A stretch of 64,000 nt of DNA from the NCBI GenBank assembly GCA_016841605.1, contig JAENYV010000001.1, forward strand, positions 493,056-557,055, in the 5' to 3' direction. The stretch comes from Dethiobacter alkaliphilus. GTDB lineage: Bacteria > Bacillota > Dethiobacteria > DTU022 > UBA8154. Each line of letters opens with the position of its first letter. The first letter of the stretch is position 1. The translations under genes and the position numbers were made by a program. Below the pieces are notes generated by a model that was not told where the DNA came from, searched no databases, and was given only the letters and a program-made list of their open reading frames with translations. Below, piece after piece: positions 8,097-16,195 of the stretch.

Positions 8097-9797
8097 ATGA
8101 AAAAAACTGCCCTTTTCCTGGCAGGATGTTTATTTTTTTTCTGTTTTGTTACTTCTTCTGTCCTGGCGCAAACAATCGATATTGTTATGGGAAATGAAAT
8201 TAAAGTTTTTATGGAAGACGAACAACTTAGCTTTCGTTCTGCCCCCTTTATTCAAGATGGGCGGGTTATGGTCCCTATGAGAACCATACTTGAAGCTCTG
8301 GGGGCTACGGTAGAATGGGACGGGGCAACCAGAACTATTACTTCGACGCGTGCTGATACAATCGCTGTTTTAACGTTGGACTCCCTTTCCGCAAAAGTAA
8401 ACGGAAATGTTGTTACTCTGGATGCACCCGCCTGCATGGTAAACGAGGTAACATTTGTTCCTCTCAGATTCTTTTCCACAACATTCGGTGCTGAAGCTGT
8501 CTGGGACGGGGAAGCAAAAACGGTCCGTATTACACGACCGTCAACCATTGAAACGCTTACCATTATACCTGAGGAGCTTTCTTTAAAGAGCGGCCAGGAT
8601 TTTACTTTGACAGTGAAAGCAAGGCATAGTGACGGCAGTGAAGAGGTGATCGCCGCTGATCAGGTTAAATGGCAGACTACCAACTCCAATGTAGCTTCTG
8701 TTACGGATGGTGCGGTCTCTGCGTCAGGAACCGGAACAGCGGTGATTATGGCCGGTTACCAGGGCAAAACAGCGATCCTTAACATTAAAGTGGATGAATC
8801 ACTAACAGGAATTTCTCTTTCTCCTGTCAATGTGGTTCTGCAGGTGGGCGAAAAAAAAGACCTGACCGTTGAAGCCCGCTACAAGGAAGGTGTGCAGCAG
8901 TCACTTGATTCCGAGAAAGTAACATGGGTTACAACCAACAGCCGCGTCGCGACCGTAACAGACGGTAATGTTGTTGCCGTGAGTTCCGGCACTGTGACCA
9001 TTACGGCCCGCTACAACGATTATACCGCGACAGCTATTGTGGAAGTATTTAGTGATATGCCCATTGAGTTTAATGACCTGGAACTCCTGGCGGCCATTCG
9101 GGCCCAGCTGGGGAAAGCCTCCGGCTCTATCTACCGTTCCGAACTGGCCGGTTTAACCGGGCTGGTGGCGGAAGACAGGCTGATCGAGGATCTCTCCGGC
9201 CTGGAGTATTGTACCGGATTGACATCGCTTTCACTGAATAATAATCATATCCGGGATCTTTCTCCCCTCGCTTCCTTAACAAACCTGCGGAGGCTGGAAT
9301 TGGGATACAATCAGGTGCGGGATCTCTCACCACTGGCCTCGCTGACGAATTTAACCCGGCTTTCCGTGAACAATAACCAGGTTGTCGATATTTCACCTTT
9401 ATCCTCGCTGACCGATATAACCTGGCTTTCCCTGGCGACGAACCAGATTACCAACATTTCTTCCCTCTCTACAATGAAAGAGCTGGCGACCCTAAATATC
9501 TCCGGGAACAATATCACTAGCCTTTCTTCTCTTTCTGAGCTTTCCAGTCTAAATACTCTCCTGATGTGGAGCAATCAGGTCTCCAGCCTGGTACCTCTGG
9601 CCGATTTGTTAAACTTAACTGTTCTCAGCGCCTGGTCAAACAATATCAGCGATATTTCTTTGCTGGATGATTTCCCCAACCTGGCCTGGCTGGTAATTGG
9701 GGACAACCCCCTGGACCTTTCCAACGGTTCCGCGACGATGACTCTTCTCCGTAAACTTCGCAGCAGGGGTGTTTACGTAAGGACGGAAAGTTTTTAA
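8097..9797 (+). CDS. Secreted protein: copper-amine-oxidase-like stalk domain, BIG2 domains and internalin-type leucine-rich repeats
   Basis: A 566-aa exported protein. Residues 1-25 are a signal peptide ending SVLAQ. Residues about 30-155 match the 'copper amine oxidase N-terminal-like' domain common in clostridial envelope proteins (GRVMVPMRTILEALGA, then EVTFVPLRFFS). Residues about 155-320 hold two BIG2-type Ig-like domains (KWQTTNSNVASV, then VTWVTTNSRVATV). From about 350 to the end run 22-residue leucine-rich repeats of the internalin type (NLRRLELGYNQVRDLSPLAS). No sortase signal, SLH domain or membrane anchor is visible, so it is probably secreted or held non-covalently. Its role is likely binding of a protein or polysaccharide surface. 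It has an AAGGAGG site 7-8 bp before the ATG. Confidence 0.85.
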   Translation: MKKTALFLAGCLFFFCFVTSSVLAQTIDIVMGNEIKVFMEDEQLSFRSAPFIQDGRVMVPMRTILEALGATVEWDGATRTITSTRADTIAVLTLDSLSAKVNGNVVTLDAPACMVNEVTFVPLRFFSTTFGAEAVWDGEAKTVRITRPSTIETLTIIPEELSLKSGQDFTLTVKARHSDGSEEVIAADQVKWQTTNSNVASVTDGAVSASGTGTAVIMAGYQGKTAILNIKVDESLTGISLSPVNVVLQVGEKKDLTVEARYKEGVQQSLDSEKVTWVTTNSRVATVTDGNVVAVSSGTVTITARYNDYTATAIVEVFSDMPIEFNDLELLAAIRAQLGKASGSIYRSELAGLTGLVAEDRLIEDLSGLEYCTGLTSLSLNNNHIRDLSPLASLTNLRRLELGYNQVRDLSPLASLTNLTRLSVNNNQVVDISPLSSLTDITWLSLATNQITNISSLSTMKELATLNISGNNITSLSSLSELSSLNTLLMWSNQVSSLVPLADLLNLTVLSAWSNNISDISLLDDFPNLAWLVIGDNPLDLSNGSATMTLLRKLRSRGVYVRTESF

Positions 9798-9842
9798 ATA
9801 CTCAAGTCAGGAGAGAATGGAAATGCCGGGGGTGAATTAGAG

Positions 9843-10040
9843 ATGTCCGGAGAACAAGCAAAAGTAAATTGCTATAAATGCAAATATTTTTATATTACCT
9901 GGGATACCAATTTCCCCAGGGGATGCAGGCTCCTGGGCTTTAAATCCCGAGGTATTCCATCGGCAGACGTATTCAATTCTTCCGGAATCCCCTGCTTGAG
10001 TTTTGAGCCTAAGACAAAAGACCGGGTAAAACGGAGTTAA
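9843..10040 (+). CDS. Small conserved Cys-containing protein, 65 aa
   Basis: Begins MSGEQAKVNCYKCKYFYITWD and contains CxxC at residues 10-13 plus Cys at about 28 and 51. This spacing suggests a single metal-binding knuckle. The pattern CYKCKYFYITWD....P.GCR..GFK is one I recall from short conserved hypothetical proteins of anaerobes, but I cannot name a function. It lies 46 bp after the leucine-rich-repeat gene and may share its transcript; a symmetric hairpin follows. Confidence 0.65.
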   Translation: MSGEQAKVNCYKCKYFYITWDTNFPRGCRLLGFKSRGIPSADVFNSSGIPCLSFEPKTKDRVKRS

Positions 10041-10063
10041 CCTTTCAGCAAAAAATAATAATT

Positions 10064-10096
10064 AAAAGGGACTATCCCCCTCTGGGAGTCCCTTTT
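10064..10096. terminator. Hairpin downstream of the 65-aa protein, possibly bidirectional
   Basis: A 10-bp stem AAAAGGGACT/AGTCCCTTTT with a 13-nt loop. T runs on the right arm and A runs on the left arm let it work in both directions. Confidence 0.65.
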
Positions 10097-10121
10097 GTAA
10101 TTATCGTAATTATACGAAACT

Positions 10122-10160
10122 CGGGGCTTTAAGCAGCCATTTTTACTACTTGAAGCCCCG
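10122..10160 (-). terminator. Hairpin downstream of the DUF1540 gene
   Basis: Stem CGGGGCTT/AAGCCCCG enclosing 23 nt, 21 bp beyond the stop of the minus-strand DUF1540 gene. There is no strong T run, so its terminator role is tentative. Confidence 0.4.
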
Positions 10161-10180
10161 TCCTCCGGATTTGTTTTATC

Positions 10181-10423
10181 TTATTGCTTCATAACCCCAT
10201 CTTCATTAAAATTTTTCGATCCTTTCTCCACGAAAGTTTTACAGCAGGTATCCATACAGCTATTCGCAGGAGTTGACTTAAAATCCATATGATCCGGGGC
10301 ATCATAACTGTCTAGGGCAGAATCTCCTATTTTATCCGAGGTAACCATAATTTCGTTTGCAGCACATACATTGCCTTTTTTCCAGTAGTGGCAGTTTTGG
10401 ACGCTACAATAAATGTTGGACAT
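10181..10423 (-). CDS. DUF1540 domain protein, 80 aa
   Basis: Cysteines occur in two sets: CSVQNCHYWKKGNVC (residues 6-20) and CMDTCC near residue 56. This is the arrangement of DUF1540 domains, short Cys-rich modules frequent in spore-forming clostridia. They are thought to bind metal, but their function is unknown. A GGAGGCAAAAGA ribosome site precedes the ATG. It stands alone between the LRR gene pair and the c-di-GMP genes. Confidence 0.85.
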   Translation of the reverse strand: MSNIYCSVQNCHYWKKGNVCAANEIMVTSDKIGDSALDSYDAPDHMDFKSTPANSCMDTCCKTFVEKGSKNFNEDGVMKQ

Positions 10424-10639
10424 TCTTTTGCCTCCTCATATTAATTTTGCTAATTTTACATTGGCAATGTTAGTTTTAACCCTTTAGATTTTTTTATACA
10501 TTTTCCCTTTAACAGATATTTTGGCAAAATATATAAAAGATGCAGGGAAAAGACTGTTTTCAGAGAATAATTTCTATGTAACTAATGCCGTAACCCGAAC
10601 AAAATTTTTGCCAGGTATGGAAGAAGGAGGTCGGCTTTT

Positions 10640-12502
10640 ATGAAAAAACCGGAAATAGAGCAAGACCGGGAAGCTAACAGGGATTATTATAAACAAATAG
10701 CTAAAAAAACCGAAGAGCTTTTGAAAGCCGAACAAAATTTTTCCTCCGCTATTCTGGATACCGTGGGTAGCCTGGTGACTGTTTTAACTTCCCGGGGTGA
10801 AATTATGAGGATAAATCAAGCCTGCAGGCAGGTAACAGGTTTTGTATCCGAAGAGGTGGAAGGAAAGTTTTACTGGGACGTGTTTATTCCCGCCGAAGAA
10901 GTCGAACTGGAAAAGGCATTTTTTGAGGCACTTCAACCCGAACATTTCCCCTTAGAGTTTGAGAATCAGTGGGTGATGAAAAACGGGACCGTGCGGGATT
11001 TCTTGTGGTCCGATACGGCAATGCCGGGTAAAGACGGTGCTGTGCAATACCTGATCAGCAGCGGGGTCGATATTACAGAAAGAAAAAAAACTGAAGAGAC
11101 TCTCAGGGAAGCCAATGAAAAACTGCGCGCGCTCATTCACGCATCTCCTCTGGCTGTCATTTCGCTGGATTCCGCCGGCCGGATTACCAGTTGGAGCAGC
11201 GCCTCGGAGCGTATTTTCGGGTGGACGGAGAAAGAGGTTTTGGGAACATTTCCCCCCATGATCCCGGAAGACCAGCGGGAAGCATTTGAAACTTTGCGCA
11301 GGGATACCTTCCAGGGGAGGTCTTTTACGGCGATGCAAACACGCTATTTAAAAAAGGATGCTCTTCCTGTTGATCTCAGTTTATCAACGGCCCCTCTGCG
11401 CAACAGAGGGGGGCTGGTTCAAGGTATTATGCTGCTTGCCCAGGATATTAGCGAGCATAAAAAAGCAGAAGAAAAGATTAAATATTTAAGCTTTCATGAC
11501 AAACTGACAGGTCTATATAACCGGGCTTATTTCGAGGAGGAGCTAAAGAGGCTGAATACGGAAAGGCAGCTTCCCCTTAGCATTATTATGGGGGATGTCA
11601 ATGGATTGAAATTGGTTAATGATGCTTTTGGTCACAAAGAAGGTGATAGTTTATTAAAAGCAATTGCCGCTATTTTAAAAGATTCCTTTCGCAAAGAGGA
11701 TATCGTTTCCCGTTGGGGTGGAGATGAATTTGCTGTTCTTTTGCCGAAAACACCGTATAAAGTAGCGTTGAAACTGGTGGGGCGGGTAAAAAAAGCCTGC
11801 CGAAATGTTGACTGTACTCCCATTCATTTAAATATTGCCCTCGGTGCCGCTACCAGGGAAAGTCTTTCTCAGGAAATCGAAGAGGTGATCAAAAAAGCGG
11901 AAGCAGAAATGTATTTTAATAAGATGTTGGAGGCAAAAGGTTTCCGTATTTCTACGATTGCTTCACTTTTGCACACTCTGGGAGAAAAATGTTTTGAGAC
12001 GGAAGAACATGTCTGGCGAATGCAAAAGCTGGCGGCAGAGATGGGTGCTGCCCTGCAGTTGAATGATACCCAGATCGACAACTTGAGTTTGGCCGTGGCA
12101 ATGCATGATATCGGTAAAATAACCCTTCCCGAAAAAATTCTTTTAAAACCGGGACACCTTACGCAGCAGGAATGGCTTAATATTAAGAAACATCCCGAAA
12201 GAGGTTACCATATAGCCCTTTCTTCTTTGGAACTGGCTTTTTTGGCGCCTATTATTCTAGCTCATCATGAACGCTGGGACGGCAAGGGATATCCACAGGG
12301 ATTGCAAGGGGAAGAGATTCCGCTGTTGTCCCGTATTATTGCCGTTATTGATGCTTATGACGTTATGACGAATGAACAGATTTATAAGAAGGCGATTAGT
12401 TCGGAGGAGGCGCTTGCAGAAATAGAGAGATGTGCCGGGAGTCAATTTGATCCCAAACTGGCAAAAATTTTTATTAATGTTGTTGCGGGTGGAGGGAAAT
12501 AA
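10640..12502 (+). CDS. PAS-PAS-GGDEF-HD-GYP cyclic-di-GMP turnover protein
   Basis: A 620-aa soluble signalling protein. A PAS domain spans about residues 35-150, ending in the PAC-like SSGVDITERKK. A second PAS spans about 158-278 (LLAQDISEHKKAEEK). The GGDEF domain spans about 285-445 with the intact motif RWGGDEFAVLLP near 356-367. The HD-GYP domain follows, with MHDIGK near 488 and HHERWDGKGYPQGL near 542. Both the diguanylate cyclase and phosphodiesterase active sites look intact. No transmembrane segment is present, so it senses an internal ligand. AGAAGGAGG precedes the ATG; its stop shares bases with the ATG of the next HD-GYP gene, indicating a two-gene operon. Confidence 0.92.
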   Translation: MKKPEIEQDREANRDYYKQIAKKTEELLKAEQNFSSAILDTVGSLVTVLTSRGEIMRINQACRQVTGFVSEEVEGKFYWDVFIPAEEVELEKAFFEALQPEHFPLEFENQWVMKNGTVRDFLWSDTAMPGKDGAVQYLISSGVDITERKKTEETLREANEKLRALIHASPLAVISLDSAGRITSWSSASERIFGWTEKEVLGTFPPMIPEDQREAFETLRRDTFQGRSFTAMQTRYLKKDALPVDLSLSTAPLRNRGGLVQGIMLLAQDISEHKKAEEKIKYLSFHDKLTGLYNRAYFEEELKRLNTERQLPLSIIMGDVNGLKLVNDAFGHKEGDSLLKAIAAILKDSFRKEDIVSRWGGDEFAVLLPKTPYKVALKLVGRVKKACRNVDCTPIHLNIALGAATRESLSQEIEEVIKKAEAEMYFNKMLEAKGFRISTIASLLHTLGEKCFETEEHVWRMQKLAAEMGAALQLNDTQIDNLSLAVAMHDIGKITLPEKILLKPGHLTQQEWLNIKKHPERGYHIALSSLELAFLAPIILAHHERWDGKGYPQGLQGEEIPLLSRIIAVIDAYDVMTNEQIYKKAISSEEALAEIERCAGSQFDPKLAKIFINVVAGGGK

Positions 12503-13587
12503 TGCGCAGAATTTCCATTGAACAGATTCAACCCGGTTTAATTCTGGCCAAGGCGGTTTTCGGTTCCAAGGGCCAGTTGTTGTTAAATGCCGGTGTAGAA
12601 ATCAAAACTCAATATATCTACTACTTGAAGAAATTGGGAATAAATTATCTTTATGTCCGGGACGACAGACTGGAAGGGGTCCAGGTCGAAGATGTAATTA
12701 CGGAAGAGACAAGAATGGAAGCCCGTTCCCTGGTAAGGGAGATCATGAGCGACGGTGAGAGCAAATTTAAAAAGCAAAAATCTTTGCTCCTGTATGATGA
12801 GAAGATCATTCACTACATCACTAAAATTATCGATGAACTTTTAGCCAATAAGGATATTGTTGTCAACCTCATGGATATTAAGGCAGCCGGTGATTATATA
12901 TTTGCCCATTGTGTCAATACCTGTGTCCTGGCTACTTTAACAGCAACCAAACTGGGATTTAAAAGGCCCCGTCTGGTTAACCTGGCTACCGGCGCGCTTC
13001 TCCACGATGTGGGTAATGTGGCCGTTCCTCCGGAAATCCTCAACAAACAATCCTCTTTAACCGGGGATGAGTACGAAATGATTAAAAAGCATCCCCTTTA
13101 CGGTTATGAAATATTTAAAAAAAGCTCCCTTTTTTCTGCTGCTGCCGGGGCTGTTATTTACCAGCACCATGAGAGACAGAACGGACAGGGTTATCCCCAG
13201 GGATTAAAAGGGGGAAAAATTAATCTTCCGGCCCAGATTGTTTCGGTTGCAGACGTTTACGATGCGCTTACCTCGGACAGGCCGTATCGTAAAGCGTACC
13301 TGTCTTACCAGGCGGTTGAGATGCTTTCGGCCTTTGGGCAGGAATATTTCGATCTTGAGGTTTTGAAGGCTTTCCTCTCTTTTGTGGCTGCATATCCCAT
13401 CGGTACCCATGTTTTTCTCAGCAACGGCGAGAGCGGTCCGGTGATAGGCAATACTCCCGGTTTTCCTCTCCATCCGGTTATTAAGGTCATGTATTCCGGT
13501 GAAAGTTTGGCCCTGCATCCCAACCCTTACGAACTGGACCTCACCGAAACTCTCAATCTGTCTATTGTCAAGGTAATTGAGGATTAA
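12502..13587 (+). CDS. HD-GYP domain protein, probable c-di-GMP phosphodiesterase
   Basis: 361 aa. Residues 1-125 form an N-terminal region of the kind often found before stand-alone HD-GYP domains (RRISIEQIQPGLILAKAVFG). The catalytic domain spans about 130-300, with LLHDVGN near 172 and HHERQNGQGYPQGL near 225. The usual HDIGK is HDVGN here, so the Lys is replaced by Asn; the HD pair itself is kept. The first base of its ATG is inside the preceding GGDEF/HD-GYP gene, so the two proteins are probably made together and act on the same pool. Confidence 0.88.
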   Translation: MRRISIEQIQPGLILAKAVFGSKGQLLLNAGVEIKTQYIYYLKKLGINYLYVRDDRLEGVQVEDVITEETRMEARSLVREIMSDGESKFKKQKSLLLYDEKIIHYITKIIDELLANKDIVVNLMDIKAAGDYIFAHCVNTCVLATLTATKLGFKRPRLVNLATGALLHDVGNVAVPPEILNKQSSLTGDEYEMIKKHPLYGYEIFKKSSLFSAAAGAVIYQHHERQNGQGYPQGLKGGKINLPAQIVSVADVYDALTSDRPYRKAYLSYQAVEMLSAFGQEYFDLEVLKAFLSFVAAYPIGTHVFLSNGESGPVIGNTPGFPLHPVIKVMYSGESLALHPNPYELDLTETLNLSIVKVIED

Positions 13588-13601
13588 TTAAGTGACGCTT
13601 T

Positions 13602-14900
13602 TTACTTTTCCAGTTTAGAAATTATTTCCTCCAACTCAGCAAGAGGGATTTTTTCCTCTTTTCCGGTTTGCATATCTTTGAAAGCGATCTTTTCCTGCTG
13701 CAGTTCATTCTCTCCCAGGATAAGGACATAAGGAATACGCTCTTTATTGGCGTAGTCCAAAGATCTCTTCAACCGTTTTCTCGACATTTCCACTTCCACA
13801 TTGAGACCTTTTTTGCGCAAGTCCCGGGCGATCTGCAGGGTTTCTTTTTCCGTGCCCAAAGGGATGAGAAGAAAATCTACGGCAGGTTCAGTCCAGGTAT
13901 CATTATTTTCCATGCTCAGTGCGGTATAGATGACATCCAAGCCAAAAGAAATGCCTGCCGCGGGGTATTCCTCCCCGTTGTTTATAAATCCTCCTATTAT
14001 CCTGTCATAGCGTCCACCGCTGCCGATGCTGGAAGATATTTTTTTGTCGGAGAGGAATACTTCGTATACGGTTCCGGTATAGATTTCCAATCCCCTGGCC
14101 AGCAGAGGATTAAAGATGATCTTGTCCAACAAATTGAGGGCAGCCAGGTATTCCTCCAGTTCATTCAGTTCGGCAATGCCTTCCCGGACAAGAGGGCCGG
14201 AAGAGAAAGCAGTGTAGTAGTCCGGCCTCCTTCCTTCCCGGAAGATGCTGAAAATCTTCTTGATAATTTCCCGGGGAATTCCTTTGGCAGCCAGCTCCTC
14301 CCTTACGCCATCCTCACCAATTTTTTCCACTTTATCCAGCGAGATAACGGCTTCATTGACCTGGTTCCCCGACAGGCCAATATCCTCCAGGACTCCCGTC
14401 AACAATTTTCGGTTGTTATAGGAGATAAAAATATCCAGCCCCAGTTGTTCAAAGGCATCAAAGGCCATGGCCATCAATTCCGCTTCCGCGAGGGTGGACT
14501 TTACTCCGACAATATCCACGTCACATTGCATGAATTCTCTCAGTCTTCCCGTTTTAACAGGACCGTCCCGGAATACTTTCCCGATTTCGTAACGTTTAAA
14601 GGGCATACGCAGATTGGGATTCATGCCTATTACCCTGGTAAAAGGTACCGTCAGATCGTAGCGGAGGGCCAGTTCCCGATTACCCTGGTCTTTGAGGCGA
14701 TAAACCTCCTTGAGAATCTCTGTGCCTCCGCCGTACTTGGAAGCGAGAATATCAAACAGGCATAAGATGGGAGTCTCCAGGGGGCGATAACCATAGCGTT
14801 GAAAAACGTTTTCCAGGGTATTTTTAATTTTGTTTCTTAATTGTTGTTCCGCGGGAAGATAATCCCGGGTTCCCTTGAGATTTTTCAGGTCTATCTCCAT
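13602..14900 (-). CDS. hisS: Histidyl-tRNA synthetase
   Basis: A class II aminoacyl-tRNA synthetase that charges tRNA-His. LKGTRDYLPAE at the N-terminus, motif 2 around YEIGKVFRDGPVKTGRLREF (residues about 107-126), the histidine-A motif GLEIYTGTVYEVF near 255, and GGRYDRIIGGF near 285 are all present. A C-terminal anticodon-binding domain (about 330-425) is complete, which argues against the regulatory paralogue HisZ. At 432 aa it is slightly longer than many. It lies alone, convergent with the HD-GYP gene; no T-box leader is visible in the 277 bp upstream. Confidence 0.93.
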   Translation of the reverse strand: MEIDLKNLKGTRDYLPAEQQLRNKIKNTLENVFQRYGYRPLETPILCLFDILASKYGGGTEILKEVYRLKDQGNRELALRYDLTVPFTRVIGMNPNLRMPFKRYEIGKVFRDGPVKTGRLREFMQCDVDIVGVKSTLAEAELMAMAFDAFEQLGLDIFISYNNRKLLTGVLEDIGLSGNQVNEAVISLDKVEKIGEDGVREELAAKGIPREIIKKIFSIFREGRRPDYYTAFSSGPLVREGIAELNELEEYLAALNLLDKIIFNPLLARGLEIYTGTVYEVFLSDKKISSSIGSGGRYDRIIGGFINNGEEYPAAGISFGLDVIYTALSMENNDTWTEPAVDFLLIPLGTEKETLQIARDLRKKGLNVEVEMSRKRLKRSLDYANKERIPYVLILGENELQQEKIAFKDMQTGKEEKIPLAELEEIISKLEK

Positions 14901-14964
14901 GTACTGCTTTAACCTCCTAAGATATTCAGAATTCGGTAGTACTCCAGCGAAAAATAGTTATTAG

Positions 14965-15012
14965 CCGGAAAAAGTCGCACCTTACCTGGCGCTTCCCGAG
15001 CGCCTGGCGTAT
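14965..15012. repeat. Dispersed inverted-repeat partner, copy 1
   Basis: This 48-bp stretch, read in reverse complement, shares its outer 18-19 bp on both sides (ATACGCCAGGCGCTCGGG and AAGGTGCGACTTTTTCCGG) with 19885-19934; the middle 11-13 bp differ. It contains an internal hairpin (CCTGGCGCT with AGCGCCTGG). It lies in the 277-bp spacer between hisS and the protease gene, in which I see no other coding content. Confidence 0.65.
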
Positions 15013-15177
15013 AAGAAGGCCAATGGAAATTAGCTGTTTAAGCAGTTACAGAATAACATATGCTGTTAATTGTTTCAAGACGCGCTGGAAAAGAATGTTT
15101 TGTGTATTTCAGAATAAGGTGGGAACGATAAAAACAAAGTAAAAGAAGAATGCGTTTTTAAAAAGGGAGAATACGAG

Positions 15178-16005
15178 ATGCTTTTTCAGTTATTCTGGCT
15201 TTTATTTATTATCTCCGCTTTATTGCCGCTCCTTCGCCAGCGCCGCGTTAATAGCGCGCGTTTCCAGTCTATCAGCAACCTGCAAAAGAGAAGACATTCC
15301 CGGGTTATTACCATGATCCATCGCCAGGAATTTCTCAGCATTCTGGGTCTGCCTTTCAACCGCTATATTAATATTGAAGACTCGGAGCAGCTTCTGCGGG
15401 CTATCCGTCTGACTCCGGACAATATCCCCATTGACCTGGTGCTGCATACACCGGGGGGGTTGGTTTTAGCTTCGGAACAAATTGCCCATGCTTTGCAAAG
15501 GCACCCCGCCACGGTAACCGTTTTTGTTCCCCACTATGCCATGTCCGGTGGGACAATGATTGCCCTGGCAGCAGACGAAATCATCATGGATGAAAATGCG
15601 GTTCTCGGACCGGTAGACCCGCAAATTGGCCAGTATCCCGCTATCTCCATCCTGAAAGCGGTCGAACGGAAAACCCCCGATCAGGTCGATGACCGTACCC
15701 TGATCCTCGCGGATATAGCGGAAAAGGCTCTCCAGCAGGTGGAAGAAACGGTCTATACACTTCTTACCAAGCATTTTGACGAGGAGAAGGCGCGTGATAT
15801 CGCTCGGGTCTTAAGCCGTGGTCACTGGACCCATGATTTTCCTATTACCTGTAGTTTCTTAAGAGATCTGGGCTTGCATATTAATAACGAGATGCCCGGA
15901 GAAATTTATGCGCTGATGGACCTCTATCCTCAGCAGCCCCAGCGCCGTCCTTCGGTCCAATATATTCCCGTTCCGGAAAAAGTGGGGGGTGAAAGGGGGG
16001 ATTGA
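15178..16005 (+). CDS. SDH-family Clp-fold membrane-anchored serine protease
   Basis: 275 aa. An N-terminal hydrophobic segment (residues 1-18) anchors it in the membrane. The following domain matches the SDH_sah/ClpP-like serine proteinase family: LVLHTPGGLVLASEQIAHAL (oxyanion region), then HYAMSGGTMIALAADEI with the probable catalytic Ser in YAMSGGT at about residue 121, and MDENAVLGPVDPQIGQ. The probable role is cleavage of membrane or secreted proteins; relatives are SppA-like. ATG is preceded by AAAGGGAGAATACGAG. It is convergent with the minus-strand zinc-ribbon gene. Confidence 0.85.
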   Translation: MLFQLFWLLFIISALLPLLRQRRVNSARFQSISNLQKRRHSRVITMIHRQEFLSILGLPFNRYINIEDSEQLLRAIRLTPDNIPIDLVLHTPGGLVLASEQIAHALQRHPATVTVFVPHYAMSGGTMIALAADEIIMDENAVLGPVDPQIGQYPAISILKAVERKTPDQVDDRTLILADIAEKALQQVEETVYTLLTKHFDEEKARDIARVLSRGHWTHDFPITCSFLRDLGLHINNEMPGEIYALMDLYPQQPQRRPSVQYIPVPEKVGGERGD

Positions 16006-16025
16006 TAAATTTATGAATGAAAGTT

Positions 16026-16181
16026 TTAATCGTTTTTTTCATCATCAGTTTTACAGGAAAAACCGGCAAAATTTCCACATGTAAAAAGAGAATAGAGTAT
16101 TTCTCCACAATTGGGGCACTCAGTTACAAAGGTCTCGGGTGATTGAAAAGTGTATCCACATCTGCAAACCCATTTAACCAT
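16026..16181 (-). CDS. Small zinc-ribbon protein, 51 aa
   Basis: Starts MVKWVCRCGYTF, has CRCG at residues 6-9 and CPNCG at 22-26, so four cysteines in CxC...CxxC spacing form a likely zinc ribbon. Two more Cys occur at 35 and 43. A GGGAGAGAAAC ribosome site precedes the ATG. It begins 14 bp after the GGDEF/HD-GYP gene, so it is probably the last gene of the agr operon. Rubredoxin-like short proteins of this type have no assigned function. Confidence 0.7.
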   Translation of the reverse strand: MVKWVCRCGYTFQSPETFVTECPNCGEILYSLFTCGNFAGFSCKTDDEKND

Positions 16182-16195
16182 GTTTCTCTCCCTTT

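Noticed and set aside
13668-14765. A 365-codon open frame antisense to hisS
   Set aside because: Shadow of a clear histidyl-tRNA synthetase; no ribosome site and no recognisable family.
13602-14900. HisZ regulatory subunit instead of HisS
   Set aside because: A complete C-terminal anticodon-binding domain and intact histidine motifs are present.
14901-15177. T-box leader of hisS
   Set aside because: No TGG-n-ACCGCG antiterminator sequence or terminator on the minus strand.
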